This document shows, piece by piece, positions 27,801-35,342 of a stretch of DNA of 64,000 nucleotides. This DNA comes from Microcoleus sp. bin38.metabat.b11b12b14.051 (GTDB lineage: Bacteria; Cyanobacteriota; Cyanobacteriia; Cyanobacteriales; Microcoleaceae): assembly GCF_013299165.1 (NCBI RefSeq), contig NZ_JAAFKD010000006.1:1-64000 (forward strand), written 5' to 3'. Position 1 is the first letter of the stretch; each line of letters opens with the position of its first letter. Both the position numbers and the translations under genes were made by a program. The notes under the pieces were generated by a model that worked only from the letters and a program-made list of their open reading frames with translations, was not told the DNA's origin and made no database searches.

Positions 27801-27897
27801 AGGTTTGGAAGTGGGAGCAGATTATTATTTGACTAAAAGCAGCTTTCATGACGATACACTGTTAAATGCGGTAGTTGATTTAATCGGTGAGGCTTGA
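24889..27897 (+). CDS. cheA: CheA hybrid kinase, two Hpt domains and C-terminal receiver (WspE-like)
   Basis: 1002-residue chemotaxis kinase. Hpt1 (about 10-130) carries AAHSLKGAARIV with His51. A second Hpt (about 210-335) has SAHLIKGAGRIV with His252. A Pro/Ser-rich linker (340-420) follows, then dimerisation helices (425-560), the HATPase (N box HILRNALDHG at 586-595, G1 DDGKGIES at 630-637, G2 GRGVGLDIVQ), a CheW domain (about 720-855) and a C-terminal receiver (880-1000) with acidic pair VVDDS and phosphoacceptor Asp931 in ISDVDMP. CheA-REC is the WspE architecture; the second Hpt is extra. No stand-alone CheY is in the cluster, so phosphate should pass to the fused REC, CheB and the cyclase REC. 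Confidence 0.93.
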   Translation: MSNQDMSNFSMMDLFRMEADTQVGILNENILLLENNPSSPAELESLMRAAHSLKGAARIVGLDAAVRIAHVMEDCFVAAQAGSIALDSPDKIDVMLRAIDLLAQISQIPETEIENWLPVNLSQIETLETAILAIINNEQLDFNSGYEAEKIEIPMILASDNPLESSSENYLVFTETTTNSAQLNSDIHQEILPELPSVETPETRLLKTDLSMLALFSGEVETQSILLKQTLLSLKNNPNEYLDLDSLVKSAHLIKGAGRIVHFNEIVKLAKAIENTFLGLQKHKASLNESQIDSLLVGVNILVNMQEIPALEIENWLAQRDGEIDQIVAAIALITQAAQTQHPAITSAVTSQKSAELTSSPTTPVPPPPISKNAPSAPTKNSGKTSANGDLQAINVDRRQTKIASGQPSSSDIRENAQKAKAADRVVRVNAENLNRIMGLAGESLVEAKWLQPFADSLLKLRANQGQLYSLLEKLQESLSDSVLDQRSEDYLGSARKKANDCRHILSDRLNELELFARRSANLSDRLYREVIASNMRPFADGVQPFPRMLRDLARQLGKQVKFEVLGKSTQVDRDILEKLEAPLTHILRNALDHGIEAPEARLAAGKPAEGTIRMEAAHRGGMLSITVSDDGKGIESENLRQKIVTKGMVSAEIAANLTEPELMDFLFLPGFSTASQVTEISGRGVGLDIVQSMVQEVGGILRATSLPGKGMNFHLQLPLTLSVIRTLLVEISGEPYAFPLTRIDRIVMVDSAEIAIAENRQYFTLDNQNIGLVTGYQVLQLPPPDRKLDLLPVIVISDRSSSYGLAVDKFLGERDLVVRPLDPRLGKVADISAAAFMEDGAPVLIIDVEDLVRSTDKLLTETRLQKVSQTAQTAESKNRKRVLVVDDSITVREVERKLLENQGYEVEIAVNGMDGWNALRTGQFDLVISDVDMPRMTGIELVSQIKNHSGLKSIPVIIVSYKDREEDRIRGLEVGADYYLTKSSFHDDTLLNAVVDLIGEA

Positions 27898-27965
27898 AAA
27901 GAAATATAGGGTTAACTTTTTTAATGAACACATAAAAATGAGCTAAAAATGTGGTAGGAATATTA

Positions 27966-28399
27966 GTAGGGTGCGTCAGCCTGCGTAATTTGCTCGATAA
28001 TTGAGAAGCTGTTTGCTGACGCACCCTACAAGTAGTAGTAGGGTGCGTCAGCCTGCGTAATTTGCTCGATAATTGAGAAGTTGTTTGCTGACGCACCCTA
28101 CAAGTAGTAGTAGTAGGGTGCGTCAGCCTGCGTAATTTGCTCGATAATTGAGAAGTTGTTTGCTGACGCACCCTACAAGTAGTAGTAGGGTGCGTCAGCC
28201 TGCGTAATTTGCTCGATAATTGAGAAGTTGTTTGCTGACGAACCCTACAAGTAGTAGTAGGGTGCGTCAGCCTGCGTAATTTGCTCGATAATTGAGAAGC
28301 TGTTTGCTGACGCACCCTACAAGTAGTAGTAGTAGGGTGCGTCAGCCTGCGTAATTTGCTCGATAATTGAGAAGCTGTTTGCTGACGAACCCTACAAGT
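27966..28399. repeat. Six tandem 72/75-bp hairpin units between cheA and cheB
   Basis: Units start at 27966, 28038, 28113, 28185, 28257 and 28332. Each is a hairpin: GTAGGGTGCGTCAGC, about 35 bases, then GCTGACGCACCCTAC. Spacing alternates between 72 and 75 through an extra TAG in the linker. Two units have a C-to-A change in the right arm (GACGAACCC). No unique spacers occur, so this is not CRISPR. Long hairpins between cheA and cheB could reduce cheB expression or stabilise the upstream mRNA. The minus-strand 160-codon frame here is repeat-derived. Confidence 0.93.
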
Positions 28400-28478
28400 T
28401 TTGTTTTAAATAAAATTCCGCAAAAAAAACTGGCTCGGCAGGCTCCGATAACGACCCGCAACCGAAAATTAATCAGCT

Positions 28479-29498
28479 ATGAAAAATTTCAACATGAAAA
28501 TAGCGATCGTCAACGACACGCTGATTGCTGCTGAAGCCTTGCGCCGAGTTTTGGTAACAGTACCCGAGTATGAAATTGTTTGGATAGCTGGCGACGGGGC
28601 TGATGCTGTGTCGAAGTGCGCCCGCAATACCCCGGATTTGATTTTGATGGATTTGATCATGCCGGTGATGGATGGCGTTGAGGCGACGCGCCTGATTATG
28701 AAGCAATCTCCCTGTGCGATTCTGTTGGTGACATCTTCGGTAACAGGTAATGCGGGCAGGGTTTTTGAAGCTATGGGATATGGGGCTTTGGATGCTATTA
28801 ATACGCCGATTTTGGGGTTGATGGGCAATTCCCCAAGCGGTGGTGCGGAGCTATTAAAAACTATTTCTAAAGTCGCTAGGTTGATTGGCAAAACTAACTC
28901 GACTTCTATATTTCAGAGCGCTACTCCAAAATGCTTGACTCCGCCGCTGTTGGCGATCGGCTCTTCGACTGGCGGGCCGCAAGCTTTGGCAACTCTGCTA
29001 TCGGGTTTACCGCCAAATTTATCGGCCGCGGTGGCGATCGTCCAACACGTAGATGCTGAGTTTGCTCCTGGTTTGGCAGATTGGCTGAGTCAGAAAACTA
29101 ATTTGTCGGTGGGTGTCGCAGTTGCCGATCGACCTTTGGAAGTCGGTAAGGTGGTAATTGCCGCGACTAACGACCACTTAGTATTACAATCTAATTTAAC
29201 ACTTAAGTATACGAAGGAACCTTTAGACTATCCTTACCGCCCCTCAGTAGACACTTTTTTTCAAAGTGTCGCCCAACACTGGCCGGGTAAAGGGGTGGCA
29301 GTGCTGTTAACCGGCATGGGCAAAGACGGCGCTAAAGGGCTCAAGGTTTTACGAGCGGCCGGCTGGCACACGATCGCTCAAGACCGCGCTAGCTCAGTAG
29401 TTTACGGGATGCCGAAAGCGGCGGCCGAATTGAACGCGGCGGTGCAGGTTTTGTCGGTGGAGGCGATCGCTCCAGCCTGTCTCAAATATTTAGTCTAG
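28479..29498 (+). CDS. cheB: CheB protein-glutamate methylesterase (WspF-like)
   Basis: 339-residue CheB: an N-terminal receiver (about 6-125, phosphoacceptor Asp58 in LILMDLIMP) and a C-terminal methylesterase (about 150-339) with the catalytic triad visible as Ser163 (IGSSTGG), His190 (AIVQHVD) and Asp283 (GMGKDGAKG). It removes receptor methyl groups, resetting sensitivity. The drawn start is the first ATG; the second, at residue 6 (MKIAIVND), is the more usual N-terminus. It follows the 434-bp hairpin array and is the last core chemosensory gene. In Pseudomonas, loss of its WspF counterpart locks the system on. Confidence 0.93.
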   Translation: MKNFNMKIAIVNDTLIAAEALRRVLVTVPEYEIVWIAGDGADAVSKCARNTPDLILMDLIMPVMDGVEATRLIMKQSPCAILLVTSSVTGNAGRVFEAMGYGALDAINTPILGLMGNSPSGGAELLKTISKVARLIGKTNSTSIFQSATPKCLTPPLLAIGSSTGGPQALATLLSGLPPNLSAAVAIVQHVDAEFAPGLADWLSQKTNLSVGVAVADRPLEVGKVVIAATNDHLVLQSNLTLKYTKEPLDYPYRPSVDTFFQSVAQHWPGKGVAVLLTGMGKDGAKGLKVLRAAGWHTIAQDRASSVVYGMPKAAAELNAAVQVLSVEAIAPACLKYLV

Positions 29499-29911
29499 AA
29501 AATACTAGAGATGTTTGGGCCATAAGGCTTAGGGTCTTAAGCATAATGGCCGGTGGCACGCAACACTTTCACTTAAGATAATTTACCTACGGGGTGATGA
29601 TTTGGCAATTTGATTGCGGTTTGTATGTTGCAGCAATCCGTAGGTGTACGGGCAATGCTGCGGGTACCGGCCACCAGGGAGCCAGCAGCAGCCGGGGAGC
29701 CAAAAATTGGCGATCGCAGCCCTTGCAATTAATTTCAAGCGTGCTAGGCTGTGTAAAGATTTTGCAAAAATGACCCGGTAACATTTTACAAACCTAGTAT
29801 TATCACCTGGTAAGCGTACTTAAATAACACCGGAGTCGTTATTGGTATTGACAAAATTTTCAAGTAAAAGTTTTTATCCTCTCCAGACAATGGCCGTTGC
29901 CCGATCTAGTT
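29499..29911 (+). promoter_or_regulatory. Untranslated gap between cheB and the cyclase gene
   Basis: About 400 bases with no supported ORF. It holds an imperfect inverted pair (ATGGCCGGTGG near 29545 and TACCGGCCACCA near 29667). I see no riboswitch match. It may contain a separate cyclase promoter, which bears on whether the cyclase belongs to the chemosensory transcript. Confidence 0.35.
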
Positions 29912-31243
29912 ATGAACTTAACTCACTCTCAGGCTATTGAATTCGATCGCATTCATACAGTAAATCAACGAGAAATCCCTGAATTCAACGGCAACGTGGT
30001 AAAGTTGAAATTTGAGGATAAGGGAAACAATGGAAAAAAGGCAGTTACAGCGCGAGATAGCGCCATTGTCAGTAACATCAACTTAGAGAGAAGCCTCCAT
30101 TCTATTGACTTAAATTTACCCTTCAATTCAGAAACAAAAAAAATATCCAGCTTGACCCAATCCACTGTCACAGTTTTACTGGTTGACGATCAGGAAATGA
30201 TCGGCGAAGCAGTGCGCCGAATGCTAGCCAGTGAAAAAGATATTAAATTTTATTACTGTAACGATCCCGCCCAAGCAATTAATAAAGCATTAGAGGTGAA
30301 GCCAACAGTCATCCTCCAAGATTTAGTAATGCCAGAAATAGATGGATTGCAGTTGCTGCGATTTTTTCGAGCGAATTCGCTGACGCGAGACATTCCGATG
30401 ATCGTCCTCTCCAGTAAAGAAGAAGCGGAACTTAAAGCGCAAGCCTTCTCCTTGGGTGCTAACGATTATTTAGTAAAATTGCCCGATCGAGTGGAACTCA
30501 TAGCTAGAATCCGCTATCACTCCAAAGCTTATATGCACCTGTTGGAAAGGAATCTGGCATATCAAACTATGCAGGATTATTTAGAGAAATTAGAGATAGA
30601 ACAAAAAAAATCCCAAGAGTTGCTGCTAAATATATTGCCAGAGGCGATCGCCGAAAGATTAAAAAAAGAACAAGGAATAATCGCCGACGAATTTGCAGCA
30701 GTCAGCGTCATGTTTGCCGATATTGTGGGCTTCACTCAGTTGTCAGCATCAATATCGCCGAAAGACTTAGTACATTTGCTCAACGATATATTTTCCAAGT
30801 TCGACGAACTCGCCCAAAAGCACGGTTTAGAAAAAATTAAGACAATTGGTGACTCTTATATGGTAGTAGCCGGACTGCCAAATCCGCGAGAGGATCATGG
30901 AGATGCGATCGCCGAAATGGCGCTAGATATGCAAGAAGCTATCAGTACATACAGAGAAAAGCTCGGCATCAGTCTCAGCATCCGCATCGGCATTCATTCC
31001 GGGCCAGTGGTAGCCGGAATCATCGGTACAAAAAAGTTTATTTACGATTTGTGGGGCGATACGGTAAATACCGCTTCTCGGATGGAATCTCACGGTATCC
31101 CGGACGGAATTCAGATTACGGAAGCAACTTACTTGCTCATAGAAAATAAGTATGACTTTGAAAAACGCGGTTTAATTAGTGTTAAAGGTAAGGGCCAAAT
31201 GGCTGCTTATTTGTTGAAAGGAAGATTGGAAGTTGATTTTTAA
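29912..31243 (+). CDS. Receiver domain fused to class III adenylate cyclase
   Basis: About 443 residues from ATG 29912 (an in-frame TTG at 29897 adds five; numbering below uses that longer form). An unassigned N-terminus (1-88) precedes a receiver (90-212; VDDQE, phosphoacceptor Asp142 in LQDLVMP), a coiled-coil linker (215-245) and a class III cyclase domain (265-440). Metal aspartates are Asp275 (MFADIVGFT) and Asp319 (KTIGDSYMV). Specificity residues are Lys315 and Asp384 (IYDLWGDTVN), the ATP-selecting pair, where guanylate cyclases use Glu/Cys. Asn391 and Arg395 complete the site. The product should be cAMP, switched by REC phosphorylation. It occupies the position of WspR (REC-GGDEF) in Wsp systems. 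A link to the upstream CheA is inferred from position. Confidence 0.9.
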   Translation: MNLTHSQAIEFDRIHTVNQREIPEFNGNVVKLKFEDKGNNGKKAVTARDSAIVSNINLERSLHSIDLNLPFNSETKKISSLTQSTVTVLLVDDQEMIGEAVRRMLASEKDIKFYYCNDPAQAINKALEVKPTVILQDLVMPEIDGLQLLRFFRANSLTRDIPMIVLSSKEEAELKAQAFSLGANDYLVKLPDRVELIARIRYHSKAYMHLLERNLAYQTMQDYLEKLEIEQKKSQELLLNILPEAIAERLKKEQGIIADEFAAVSVMFADIVGFTQLSASISPKDLVHLLNDIFSKFDELAQKHGLEKIKTIGDSYMVVAGLPNPREDHGDAIAEMALDMQEAISTYREKLGISLSIRIGIHSGPVVAGIIGTKKFIYDLWGDTVNTASRMESHGIPDGIQITEATYLLIENKYDFEKRGLISVKGKGQMAAYLLKGRLEVDF

Positions 31244-31288
31244 TTGGGAAGATCGTATCCTGTGAATTACCAACCAGAAAAAGGGTTT

Positions 31289-32335
31289 GTAGTGAAAACT
31301 TTAGTCCTGGCTTTTTGGCGGACTAAAGTCCTCACTAGGAACCAGGAAAAGGGTTTGTAGTGAGGACTAAGGATCGCGAATTAAATAATTTACACAAGTT
31401 TGTGGGGTGTCCCGCCCGCCCTTTCGGGACGGGCGAGACGCCCATCCCACAAGAATAAAAGTGTAAGTTATTAAATTTTTATTCCTAAAGTCCTGGGTTT
31501 TTGGCGGACTAAAGTCCTCACTACGAACCAGAAAAAGGGTTTGTAGTGAAAACTTTAGTCCTGGGTTTTTGGCGGACTAAAGTCCTCACTACGAACCAGG
31601 AAAAGGGTTTGTAGTGAGGACTAAGGATCGCGAATTAAATAATTTACACAAGTTTGTGGGGTGTCCCGCCCGCCCTTTCGGGACGGGCGAGACGCCCATC
31701 CCACAAGAATAAAAGTGTAAGTTATTAAATTTTTATTCCTAAAGTCCTGGGTTTTTGGCGGACTAAAGTCCTCACTACGAACCAGAAAAAGGGTTTGTAG
31801 TGAGGACTTTAGTCCTGGGTTTTTGGCGGACTAAAGTCCTCACTACGAACCAGGAAAAGGGTTTGTAGTGAGGACTTTAGTCCTGGGTTTTTGGCGGACT
31901 AAAGTCCTCACTACGAACCAGGAAAAGGGTTTGTAGTGAGGACTTTAGTCCTGGGTTTTTGGTGGACTAAAGTCCTCATTACGAACCAGAAAAAGGGTTT
32001 GTAGTGAGGACTTTAGTCCTGGGTTTTTGGTGGACTAAAGTCCTCATTACGAACCAGAAAAAGGGTTTGTAGTGAGGACTTTAGTCCTGGGTTTTTGGCG
32101 GACTAAAGTCCTCACTACGAACCAGAAAAAGGGTTTGTAGTGAGGACTTTAGTCCTGGGTTTTTGGCGGACTAAAGTCCTCACTACGAACCAGGAAAAGG
32201 GTTTGTAGTGAGGACTTTAGTCCTGGGTTTTTGGCGGACTAAAGTCCTCACTACGAACCAGGAAAAGGGTTTGTAGTGAGGACTTTAGTCCTGCGTTTTT
32301 GGCGGACTAAAGTCCTCACTACGAACCTTGTAGAT
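31289..32335. repeat. Long array of 68-bp hairpin repeats
   Basis: About twelve occurrences of GGGTTTGTAGTG, mostly 68 bases apart. Each unit is a long near-perfect hairpin: GTAGTGAGGACTTTAGTCC, a short TGGGTTTTTGG loop, then GGACTAAAGTCCTCACTAC. The first part carries a higher-order 254-bp duplication that includes a nested element (31369-31490 and its copy). The array's last arm runs into the 3' end of the DNA methyltransferase gene and supplies its stop codon. Related single arms occur at 8645 and 49311. It fills the whole convergent gap between the cyclase and methyltransferase genes. Confidence 0.93.
31369..31490. mobile_element. Nested element inserted in a hairpin unit, duplicated at about 31623-31744
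   Basis: The unit GAGGACT|TTAGTCC is interrupted by about 120 bases with imperfect inverted ends (AATTAAATAATTTACAC and GTGTAAGTTATTAAATT) and an inner GC-rich hairpin (CCCGCCCG, CTTTCGGG, CGGGCGAGACG). The same insert appears again 254 bases downstream within an otherwise identical context, so insertion came first and segmental duplication later. Confidence 0.6.
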
Positions 32336-33587
32336 AATATTGTTCCGCTTCCGACCAATTTAGTTTAAGCAGCGATTCATCTCCACCTGGAAGTTTGACA
32401 CTCGGCTTGGTTACTTTCACACCCAAAGCGCTAATAATCTGCGCTGCTACAGCTTTCGCCAGCAACGGCGGTACAGAATTTCCGACTTGGCGAAAACCGT
32501 GCCATTTTGTGACGTGAAATCTAAACCAGTCAGGATAGGAATGCAGCCGCGCAGCTTCCCTGACTGTAATGCACCGAGGGGCGATCGGGTGAATTGGCCT
32601 TGGCGAAGTATAAGCGCCTCTCGCCCTGTCGGTTCCAGCCCTGAGAGTGTTGCAAACTCCGTCTGGGTGCAGCTTGTAAAAACGGCTGATCGGCTCTTTT
32701 TCGCCGTAGGCTGCTGCTGCAAATCTTTCCATACATTCTACAGAATGTTTGGTGCGCCGGCTAGATGAGAGGATTTGTCGATCGTACTGGCGATCGTAAC
32801 TATAATCATTTTCAAAATCATCGAATCCGCGCAAAAAACTCGCGTAATCGCTGTGGCAGTTTCCGTACTCTGCCATTACCCAATCTCGGTGCAGCAACTC
32901 GCTATACTGTTCTACTTCCGGCAAATCTCCGATCGCATCCAATACTGTCGGAACCGCAGGTAAATTAACTTTTTTATAGCGTTTAGGAAGTTTCTTTTTA
33001 GGTAAAAAAGTAGTTTGCTGAGGGTATTTAGGCAGATCGTAGCCTTTTTTTGAGCCAATCAGAAACAATCGTTTGCGAGCTTGCGGTACTCCGTAATGAG
33101 CGGCGTTGAGAACTTGATAGTTTTCTTCTACTTGATACCCTGCTTCCAGAAAAGAGCTAATTAAAAGATTCAGGAGTTCTTTGTGTTCGCCCGCCACAAT
33201 TCCCGGCACGTTTTCCATGACAAAAAACTTGGGTTTTAACTCTAAAACCAAGCGCTGAAAGTGAAAAATTAGAGAATTTCGCGGATCGTCCACATCGCGC
33301 TTCCCCATCAGCGAGAATCCTTGACAGGGCGAACCGCTGATTACCACGTCGATTTCGCGCCGCCCGATCGCAGATTTTTTCCTAATTTCCGATCCCGTGA
33401 GTTCTGCGACATCTTTGCACAATATAGAACACAGCGGGAAGTTAAACTCGTGGGTAGCGCAGTGAATTGGGTCAATTTCGACTGACGCAAGTACATCAAA
33501 ACCTGCTTGTTCAAAGCCCAGGGTCATTCCGCCTGCACCTGCAAATAAATCAACAGCGATCGGTCGCTTTATCCGATAGCTTGGCAT
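32319..33587 (-). CDS. DNA (cytosine-5) methyltransferase, orphan
   Basis: 422-residue C5 methyltransferase acting on DNA with SAM. Motif I is VDLFAGAGGMTLGF (12-25), the motif IV nucleophile is Cys88 in SGSPCQGFS, motif VI is MENVPG (124-129), and motifs IX-X (RLHSYPD, VGNSVPPLLA) lie near the C-terminus. No restriction endonuclease gene is adjacent. The N-terminal half resembles, as I recall it, Synechocystis M.Ssp6803I, which methylates CGATCG, the core of the HIP1 octamer; that specificity is a hypothesis here. The last residues (QGS) and the stop come from the repeat arm GGTTCGTAG. It is 23 bases downstream of lpxB on the same strand. Confidence 0.92.
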   Translation of the reverse strand: MPSYRIKRPIAVDLFAGAGGMTLGFEQAGFDVLASVEIDPIHCATHEFNFPLCSILCKDVAELTGSEIRKKSAIGRREIDVVISGSPCQGFSLMGKRDVDDPRNSLIFHFQRLVLELKPKFFVMENVPGIVAGEHKELLNLLISSFLEAGYQVEENYQVLNAAHYGVPQARKRLFLIGSKKGYDLPKYPQQTTFLPKKKLPKRYKKVNLPAVPTVLDAIGDLPEVEQYSELLHRDWVMAEYGNCHSDYASFLRGFDDFENDYSYDRQYDRQILSSSRRTKHSVECMERFAAAAYGEKEPISRFYKLHPDGVCNTLRAGTDRARGAYTSPRPIHPIAPRCITVREAARLHSYPDWFRFHVTKWHGFRQVGNSVPPLLAKAVAAQIISALGVKVTKPSVKLPGGDESLLKLNWSEAEQYYLQGS

Positions 33588-33610
33588 AATATTTTAATAC
33601 TAAAATTGCT

Positions 33611-34783
33611 TTAAGAAGCTGTATTTAATTTAACATTTTTCATTATTTCTGCCGCCGCGCGATCGCACACACCGACATCTCCGAGACTTTCGCGCATTTC
33701 CCGATAATCCGCTAAGGTTTGCTGGCGTCGATCGGCATTTTGCAGTAATTCTAGGGCGTGGAAAACTAGATTTGCCGCAGTAGCCTCATCTTGCAGCAAC
33801 TCCGGGACGATCGGCTTCATTTGCACCAAATTGGGGGGAGAGATAAAAGGAATCGACAATTTCAGCACGTGGCGAGCAATCATCGCCGTAATCCGACTGA
33901 CGCGGTAGGCGACAACTTGCGGAACGTCGAGCAAAGCTAATTCCAAATTAACAGTACCAGATTTGGCGATCGCCAGATCCGCAGCCGCCAAGATTTCCAG
34001 ATTTTGATTTTCCAACAAAGTAGCCCGCAAACCGTAATTATCGATCGCTGCTGCGATTTTGCTGCGAAAAGCGGCTTGAGAAAGCGGAATCCAGAAATGA
34101 ACCTCCGGCATTTTAGCTTGAATAATTCGAGCTGCCTCAAATATCACCGGCATCAGGTACTTAAGTTCTTGCTTTCTAGAGGCGGGAATTAGCGCGATTG
34201 ACACCTGTTCCGGCTCAATTCCCAAAGTTTTGCGAGCCTCGAACCGACTGGGCGCAGATTGCATTCTATCCACCAAAGGATGACCAACCCAGCTCACTTG
34301 AGATCCTTGTGCGCCATAATAACGAGCTTCCTCGGGGAAAATCGCCAAAATGCGATCAGCAATCCTGACAATTAGCTCAGTATTCCGAGGAGAAATCGAG
34401 CAAACCCATTCTTGAGGTGCGATGTACCAAACCACAGGTAAACCGGGCAAATAGCGGCGAATGTAGCTACCAATACCGAGATTGGGAGTCAAATAATCAA
34501 TCAATACAACAGCATCTGGACGGAAGTTTTTCAAGTATTCTTTAGCTTTTTGCTGAACTTTGATCGTGGGCAAAATATACGGCACTGATTCGATAATGCC
34601 CATAGAACCAATACCCACAGTATCGCCTAAAATAGTAGCACCAGCTTCTGCCATGCGAGGGCCACCCAATGCGGTTATTTCTAACTCCAAACCAGCGGCG
34701 ACAGCATGACGTTTCAATGCAGCGACTAACAAAGCTCCTTGCAAATCGCCTGAAACCTCCCCAGTGCTGATAAAAATTTTCAT
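33611..34783 (-). CDS. lpxB: Lipid-A-disaccharide synthase
   Basis: 390-residue LpxB, a GT-B glycosyltransferase that joins UDP-diacylglucosamine and lipid X to make the lipid A disaccharide on the inner membrane. Visible features are the N-terminal FISTGEVSGDLQGALL motif, the WYIAPQEWVCS segment, LALIPASRKQELKYLMP and the C-terminal donor-site region AIAKSGTVNLELALLDVP. Length is normal. It is the last lpx gene of the minus-strand cluster, separated from lpxA by 559 bases that contain a MITE, so it may have its own promoter. Confidence 0.95.
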   Translation of the reverse strand: MKIFISTGEVSGDLQGALLVAALKRHAVAAGLELEITALGGPRMAEAGATILGDTVGIGSMGIIESVPYILPTIKVQQKAKEYLKNFRPDAVVLIDYLTPNLGIGSYIRRYLPGLPVVWYIAPQEWVCSISPRNTELIVRIADRILAIFPEEARYYGAQGSQVSWVGHPLVDRMQSAPSRFEARKTLGIEPEQVSIALIPASRKQELKYLMPVIFEAARIIQAKMPEVHFWIPLSQAAFRSKIAAAIDNYGLRATLLENQNLEILAAADLAIAKSGTVNLELALLDVPQVVAYRVSRITAMIARHVLKLSIPFISPPNLVQMKPIVPELLQDEATAANLVFHALELLQNADRRQQTLADYREMRESLGDVGVCDRAAAEIMKNVKLNTAS

Positions 34784-35342
34784 ATTTGTTGTTAATTAAA
34801 CTCTGACTTTAAACAGGTGAGATTTGTTGGAGCAATTCAGTCACAGCATCGTATTGATATGGCATATTAGCACAGTGCCATAGTGATTCGACAAGATTGC
34901 CTAAATCTTTGATAGAGCCAGTCAACCGCAGATTTCAGGCAGATTAACGCAGATCGACGCAGATAATTTCAAGAGCAGAAACCGAATGAGTGCAAGAGGT
35001 CTCATTATAAAAAATATTGCTACAAAACAAAATTTTGCTTGCTTCCACGGGGCCGAAGTATCAGGTGCGTCGCTATAGAACCCATTTGAGATCTATTTTG
35101 CGTAAATCTCAGAAACCGGGTTTCTCTGTATATTTCTCGTCACCCAACCCAAAAACTCGTAGAAACCCGGTTTCTCGCCCCTTGCGTAAATCTCAGAAAC
35201 CGGTTTCTCTCTATATTTCTCGTCACCCAACCCAAAAACTTAAAGATGTCAAATGGGTTCTATAAGATTTTCGATATTTACTTAGAGATTTTTCAGGGCG
35301 ACACACCCTACAAATACTCTTGCATGATTTTCATAATTGGTA
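34784..35342. other. 559-bp lpxA-lpxB spacer
   Basis: Holds the MITE-like element at 35074-35264 and AT-rich sequence with ACGCAGAT-type repeats near 34925-34965. The short + frames are repeat-derived. No gene supported. Confidence 0.5.
35074..35264. mobile_element. MITE-like element with perfect 16-bp inverted ends
   Basis: TATAGAACCCATTTGA (35074-35089) and TCAAATGGGTTCTATA (35249-35264) are perfect complements bounding 191 bp. Inside are two direct copies of a roughly 75-bp block (CGTAAATCTCAGAAACCGG ... CCCAACCCAAAAAC). TA-bounded ends suggest a TA target as used by Tc1/mariner-type or IS630 enzymes, but a longer duplication is not visible. No ORF. Confidence 0.7.

Noticed and set aside
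27833-28315. 160-codon minus-strand ORF with repeated QTTSQLSSKLRRLTHP units
   Set aside because: It is a translation of the 72/75-bp hairpin array and the end of cheA; the repeat explains it entirely.
29499-29896. c-di-GMP or other riboswitch in the cyclase leader
   Set aside because: A short GGCACGCAA stretch near 29552 resembles a fragment of GEMM-I, but the other conserved elements are absent.
27966-32335. Regular repeats at 27966-28399 and 31289-32335 as CRISPR arrays
   Set aside because: Units are adjacent or near-identical over their whole length, there are no unique spacers of uniform size, and no cas gene is present.
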